From: Planctomycetota bacterium
Lineage (GTDB): Bacteria; Planctomycetota; Phycisphaerae; Phycisphaerales; UBA1924
DNA: 64,000 bases
Direction of reading: 5' to 3'
Assembly: GCA_033763975.1 (NCBI GenBank)
Contig: JANRJM010000013.1
Span: 62,001-126,000, forward strand
The notes beneath the pieces are model-generated. The model did no database searches. It had not been told where the DNA came from and saw only the letters and a program-made list of their open reading frames with translations. Within the stretch, counting starts at the first letter, position 1. Each line of letters starts with the position of its first letter. A program made the position numbers and the translations under genes. Shown here in pieces: positions 60,942 through 64,000 of this stretch.

Positions 60942-62459
60942 TCAGGAGCGCCGTTCGCCCGCGCGCATGAGCCCGCGGAAGATCCGCTCGTACGCCCGCG
61001 CGATCACCGGGTAGTCCAGTCGCTCCAGGGCGCGGCGTTGCTGCGCCCGCCCGGCCTCGCGGCGTGCCGCCTCGTCCGTCGCCAGGCGCGTCGCCAGGCG
61101 CCAGTAGTCGTCCAGCGAGTCCACGCCGCCCCAGGCGGGGTCATCGCCCGCCAGGTCCGCGCCGATGCACTCGGCGTGGCGCGGGCCGGCACGCACCGCG
61201 ACCACCGGCACGCCCGCGCCCATCGACTCGATCACGCTGTTCCCGCCCCCCTCGGGGTACTCGTTGAGCAGCAGGTCGCACGCCTTGAGCACCTGGGGCA
61301 CGTCGCGCCGCGCCCCCAGGAACACGCAGCGGGCCGCCACGTCATTGGCCCGGTCTCCCGCGCCCGCCGCGATGGCCCGCGTGAGCCCGTCTGTCTCGCA
61401 GGCGCCCACGCCCACCCACCACGCGTCGGGCGTGCGCGCCAGGAACGCGCCCAGGTCGCGCGCGAACGTCGTCGCGAGCATGCGGCGCTCGAGCGCGTTC
61501 GAGACGCTCGCCAGCACCACCGCCCGCGCGGGCAGCCCGAGCGACGCCCGGGTGCACGCGAGCGCCTGGGCCGCCCCGCCGGCGTCGCCCCCGCTCGTCT
61601 CGACGCCCGCGTCGCGGATGCCCATCGCCGCCAGCCCCGGCGCATCGGCGCGCCGCCGGCGCGGGTTGTTGAAGATCACCGCGTCCACGCCCCGCAGCAC
61701 CAGGGGCGAGCCCACGCTCAGCACGCACTGCGTCGGCGCGACGCGTGCCCAGGCCATCCCCGCCTGCACGGGGCAGGCGCTGCTCGCCACGAACACGGCC
61801 AGGTCGATCGGCGCCTCGCGTGCCAGATCGCGCATGAGCGCCACGCCGTCGCGCGCGCCGTCGACGAAGGTGCCCCCGGCGTGCAGCACGCGCACCGGGG
61901 CGTGCGCGCGGAGTCGCGCGAGCGTCGGAGCGCCCACGCGTTCGGAGGGCGCGTCGGGCTGGCGCAGGAACGTCAGCGCGGGGTCGCGCCGCGTGGCCTC
62001 TTCCGCCACGACCACCACGGGATCGAACGCCCGCCGATCGTGCAACGCGACCAGCCGCGCGATCGTCGCGCTCGCCGCCTGTCCTTCCACCACCGACCCC
62101 ACCACGTACACCAGGCGCGCCGGGCGCCCGCGCGGGATCGGCGCGGCCTCTCGCACGCCCGGGGAAAGCCCCGCCTGCGCGAAGGCCCGCTCGTACAGGC
62201 TCCCGAGCGCCGCCGCCTCGGGCACGCCCCGCAGGAACGCCTGCGAGTACTGCTGGATGTCCGCCACGGCCGCCGCGGCGATCGCCTCGACGGCGTCCGC
62301 ACCTCGGCCGTCCTGCAGCGCGAGCACGGCGTGCTTGAGGCACCCGCCCACGAGCGGCCCCAGCACCGCGCCCCGTGCGCCCCCCGCGCGCTCTCGCTCG
62401 GGAGACCCTTCCCGCGCGTGCGGCGGCGGCTGATCGATCGTGACGCTCATGCCGTTCAT
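60942..62459 (-). CDS. GT-B family glycosyltransferase
   Basis: 505 aa. N-terminal Rossmann-like half (ARLVYVVGSVVEGQAASATI) and C-terminal GT-1-type half with CVFLGARRDVPQVLKACDLL and NEYPEGGGNSVIESMGAGVP, the donor-binding E-x7-E signature, then VVAVRAGPRHAE. The N-terminal 100 residues are Ala-rich helices (KHAVLALQDGRGADAVEAIA). Similar to family 4 or OGT/SPINDLY-type transferases; donor unknown. Start ATG 62459 (ATG 62450 three codons later is equally possible). Divergent from the bactofilin gene. Confidence 0.82.
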   Translation of the reverse strand: MNGMSVTIDQPPPHAREGSPERERAGGARGAVLGPLVGGCLKHAVLALQDGRGADAVEAIAAAAVADIQQYSQAFLRGVPEAAALGSLYERAFAQAGLSPGVREAAPIPRGRPARLVYVVGSVVEGQAASATIARLVALHDRRAFDPVVVVAEEATRRDPALTFLRQPDAPSERVGAPTLARLRAHAPVRVLHAGGTFVDGARDGVALMRDLAREAPIDLAVFVASSACPVQAGMAWARVAPTQCVLSVGSPLVLRGVDAVIFNNPRRRRADAPGLAAMGIRDAGVETSGGDAGGAAQALACTRASLGLPARAVVLASVSNALERRMLATTFARDLGAFLARTPDAWWVGVGACETDGLTRAIAAGAGDRANDVAARCVFLGARRDVPQVLKACDLLLNEYPEGGGNSVIESMGAGVPVVAVRAGPRHAECIGADLAGDDPAWGGVDSLDDYWRLATRLATDEAARREAGRAQQRRALERLDYPVIARAYERIFRGLMRAGERRS

Positions 62460-62600
62460 GCGGCCTATCCATCGGCTGTTTCGGGGATGGGCGTCTGCGA
62501 CGCTGGTTCGGCGGAGAAGTGTGAACGACGATTCCTCAGTTGTCCGATAACGCCGGGTCGGGGGCGGGGGATCCGCCCCGAGTGAGCAGCGGAGACCGTG

Positions 62601-63188
62601 ATGACAGACACCACCACCGTGATCGGGCGCGGCTGCACGTTCAAGGGCGAACTCGTGATCTCGGGGGCATGCCGCGTGCTGGGCACGCTCGAGGGCTCGA
62701 TCCGCGCCGAGCCCGCCCCGGGCGAGGACGCGCCGAGCGAGGTCCGCATCGAGGGGTCGAGCGCCACGAACGCGCGCATCGAGGCCGACCGCGTCGTCGT
62801 CGAGGGCGTGCTGTCGGGCGACGTCGTCGCGCGCACGTCGCTGCACCTGGGGCGCGACGCGCGGGTGAAGGGTGACGTCATCGCCGGGGCGCTCTCCGTC
62901 AGCGAGGGCGCCTCCTTCGAGGGACGCGTCTGCGTCGGGCCCGACGCGGTGCGGACGTTCTCGCCCGCCCCGGCCTCGCCCGAGCGGCGCCCGCTGCCCG
63001 AGGTCGTCGTCCCGGCGAGCAAGCCCGCCGCGGCGCGCCACGCGCCCGCCGGCGCCTCGCTCTCCCCCGCCGCCGCCGGCACCGACGACTGGCTCGCCGA
63101 CGCGCTCAAGACCACACGCGCCGAATCGATCCGCTGGAACGGCGGGGTGAACGGCGGGGTGAACGGCGGCGGGAGCGTCGCGCCGTGA
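62601..63188 (+). CDS. Bactofilin
   Basis: 195 aa bactofilin (polymer-forming cytoskeletal protein). The N-terminal hydrophobic tail is short; the beta-helix starts GRGCTFKGELVISGACRVLG, with LEGSIRAE, IEADRVVVEGVLSGDVVART and DARVKGDVIAGALSVSEGAS as regular rungs. The C-terminal 80 residues are Pro/Ala-rich with a NGGV repeat. ATG 62601 is preceded by GGAGA; the GTG three bases upstream is also in frame. Its stop overlaps the next bactofilin start (GTGA). Bactofilins shape envelope growth zones. Confidence 0.9.
   Translation: MTDTTTVIGRGCTFKGELVISGACRVLGTLEGSIRAEPAPGEDAPSEVRIEGSSATNARIEADRVVVEGVLSGDVVARTSLHLGRDARVKGDVIAGALSVSEGASFEGRVCVGPDAVRTFSPAPASPERRPLPEVVVPASKPAAARHAPAGASLSPAAAGTDDWLADALKTTRAESIRWNGGVNGGVNGGGSVAP
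63137..63172. repeat. Three 12-bp repeats within the bactofilin tail
   Basis: GAACGGCGGGGT occurs twice exactly and a third time with two changes, in frame, giving Asn-Gly-Gly-Val repeats at the C-terminal end of the bactofilin. Length variation here would change only the disordered tail. Confidence 0.85.
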
Positions 63189-63592
63189 GCACGCGCGAAC
63201 TGCTCGCCCCCGCGCACCCGGGGCGACAGGTCGTCTGCCCGCATTGCCGGCGCGTCCTCACCGTCGCCCGACGCGCCATGAGCACCACCTGCGCCTCGTG
63301 CTACAAGGGCGTCACCCTCGAGGACACCGTCGTGCGGGGCGCCTGGTCCGGCCCGGTCGCCACCGGGGGCAACGTCACCGTCGCGCGCGGCGCCTCGTGC
63401 GGCGGGCGGGGCGGGCTCCGCGCCTCGGGCGATGTCGACGTCCAGGGCACCGTGCGGGGCGATGTCGCCAGCGGGGGCTCGGTCCGGGTCTCCAGCCGCG
63501 GCTGCGTCGAAGGGTGCGTCCACGCCACCAGCCTGCTCGTCGAGCCCGGGGGCACGCTCGTCGCGCCCACGGTGCGCATCGCCCCGCCCTGA
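63185..63592 (+). CDS. Zinc-ribbon bactofilin-like protein
   Basis: 135 aa. An N-terminal zinc ribbon (QVVCPHCRRVL and TTCASCYKG; Cys about 18, 21, 36, 39) precedes a beta-helical bactofilin-like part: LEDTVVRGAWSGPVATGGNV, GGLRASGDVDVQGTVRGDVA and GGSVRVSSRGCVEGCVHATS. The GTG start at 63185 overlaps the stop of the bactofilin gene, so the two are coupled and may co-polymerise. A zinc ribbon on a bactofilin is unusual. Confidence 0.85.
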   Translation: MSTRELLAPAHPGRQVVCPHCRRVLTVARRAMSTTCASCYKGVTLEDTVVRGAWSGPVATGGNVTVARGASCGGRGGLRASGDVDVQGTVRGDVASGGSVRVSSRGCVEGCVHATSLLVEPGGTLVAPTVRIAPP

Positions 63593-63642
63593 CGCGCGCC
63601 GGTGCCGGCGAATTCGCACGCCCGCGCGCGGTACGATCGCCC

Positions 63643-64000
63643 GTGCTCCACGTCGCGATGCGCATGCTCTTTGGTGATCGCTCCAAGTACGCCACGCTCG
63701 TGGCGGGCCTGGCGTTCGCCGCGTTGCTCATGTGCCAGCAGGGCGCGATCTTCCTGGGGCTGCTCACGCAGGCGACCGGCCCGCTCCAGAACATCCGCCA
63801 GCCGGACCTGTGGGTCGCCGACCCCGGCATCCAGTGGATCTCGGAGTACAGGGCGCTCTCCGACGAGAAGCTGGCGCGGGTGCGCAGCGTCCCGGGCGTC
63901 AGGTGGGCCGAACCCCTGTTCAACGCCTACGCCGTCACCGAGCTGCCCGACAACAACTTCAAGCGCGTGCAGATCATCGGCATCGCGCGCACGACGCTCG
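63643..64000 (+). CDS. FtsX-like ABC permease (MacB/LolC type), cut by right edge
   Basis: The first 119 codons are visible. It starts LHVAMRMLFGDRSKYATLVA, the N-terminus shared by planctomycete FtsX-like permeases (ALxMLxGDRxKY), then the first TM segment GLAFAALLMCQQGAIFLGLL and the periplasmic MacB-PCD region: PDLWVADPGIQWISEYRALS and VRSVPGVRWAEPLF. Normally pairs with an ABC ATPase and a membrane-fusion protein, not seen here. Start GTG 63643 fits the family pattern; ATG 63658 is an alternative. 3' end beyond the window. Confidence 0.88.
   Translation, partial: MLHVAMRMLFGDRSKYATLVAGLAFAALLMCQQGAIFLGLLTQATGPLQNIRQPDLWVADPGIQWISEYRALSDEKLARVRSVPGVRWAEPLFNAYAVTELPDNNFKRVQIIGIARTTL

Overview
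The window is a 64 kb piece of a very GC-rich bacterial chromosome. Several features suggest a planctomycete of the class Phycisphaerae. These are a DUF1800/DUF1501 pair with twin-arginine signals, secreted proteins with a shared Asp-rich dockerin-like C-terminal tail, a prepilin-like protein with an H-x9-DG tail, twin zinc-ribbon membrane proteins, bactofilins, an FtsX-like permease with the GDRxKY N-terminus, and a Gram-negative envelope (KdsA, OprO/P-type porin). The assignment rests on gene content only. No rRNA, tRNA, insertion sequence, prophage or CRISPR array was recognised.

Layout. 1-5.5 kb: phosphate lipoprotein PstS (cut by the left edge), polyphosphate kinase, a PTPS-family protein and a phosphosugar mutase. 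5.5-7.4 kb: a GbsR/MarR-type regulator downstream of a perfect 20-bp palindrome, with a coupled small gene, and a DNA-binding-domain/membrane-tail protein. 7.6-17.4 kb: an export-rich block (DUF1800, DUF1501, three proteins with the same dockerin-like tail, one prepilin). 17.7-27.9 kb: glycosyltransferase, LysR regulator, kinase-phosphatase pair, amidase-like protein, small lipoprotein, TrmL, thioredoxin-like protein, acetyltransferase. 28.5-35.5 kb: DnaA, DegT aminotransferase, a 22-copy 8-bp tandem repeat, KdsA, a universal stress protein, then porin, PhoU and Mfd on the minus strand. 39-42.5 kb: ComEA-like protein, a GH10-like protein without its catalytic glutamates, and PurC.

42.5-54.7 kb holds the most distinctive locus. 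A compact six-gene minus-strand operon encodes three successive SPFH (HflK/HflC/HflK-like) proteins, an ABC ATPase, a large ABC-2-type permease and a TPR-like membrane-anchored protein. A second permease and a small membrane protein face it across a 567-bp divergent region. The overlaps and short gaps point to one physical system, which I propose as an SPFH-scaffolded ABC machine.

54.7-64 kb: a lipoprotein with a papain-like Cys/His/Asp arrangement, two consecutive zinc-ribbon membrane proteins, an HDOD-GGDEF-receiver-like fusion, an FMN reductase, a GT-B glycosyltransferase, two translationally coupled bactofilins (the second with a zinc ribbon), and the start of an FtsX-like permease cut by the right edge.

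Phosphate handling recurs (PstS, PPK1, OprO/P porin, PhoU), but the genes are dispersed. Many genes are joined by ATGA or GTGA stop-start overlaps. Start codons were chosen from Shine-Dalgarno spacing, signal peptides and family N-termini, and may be off by a few codons where noted.
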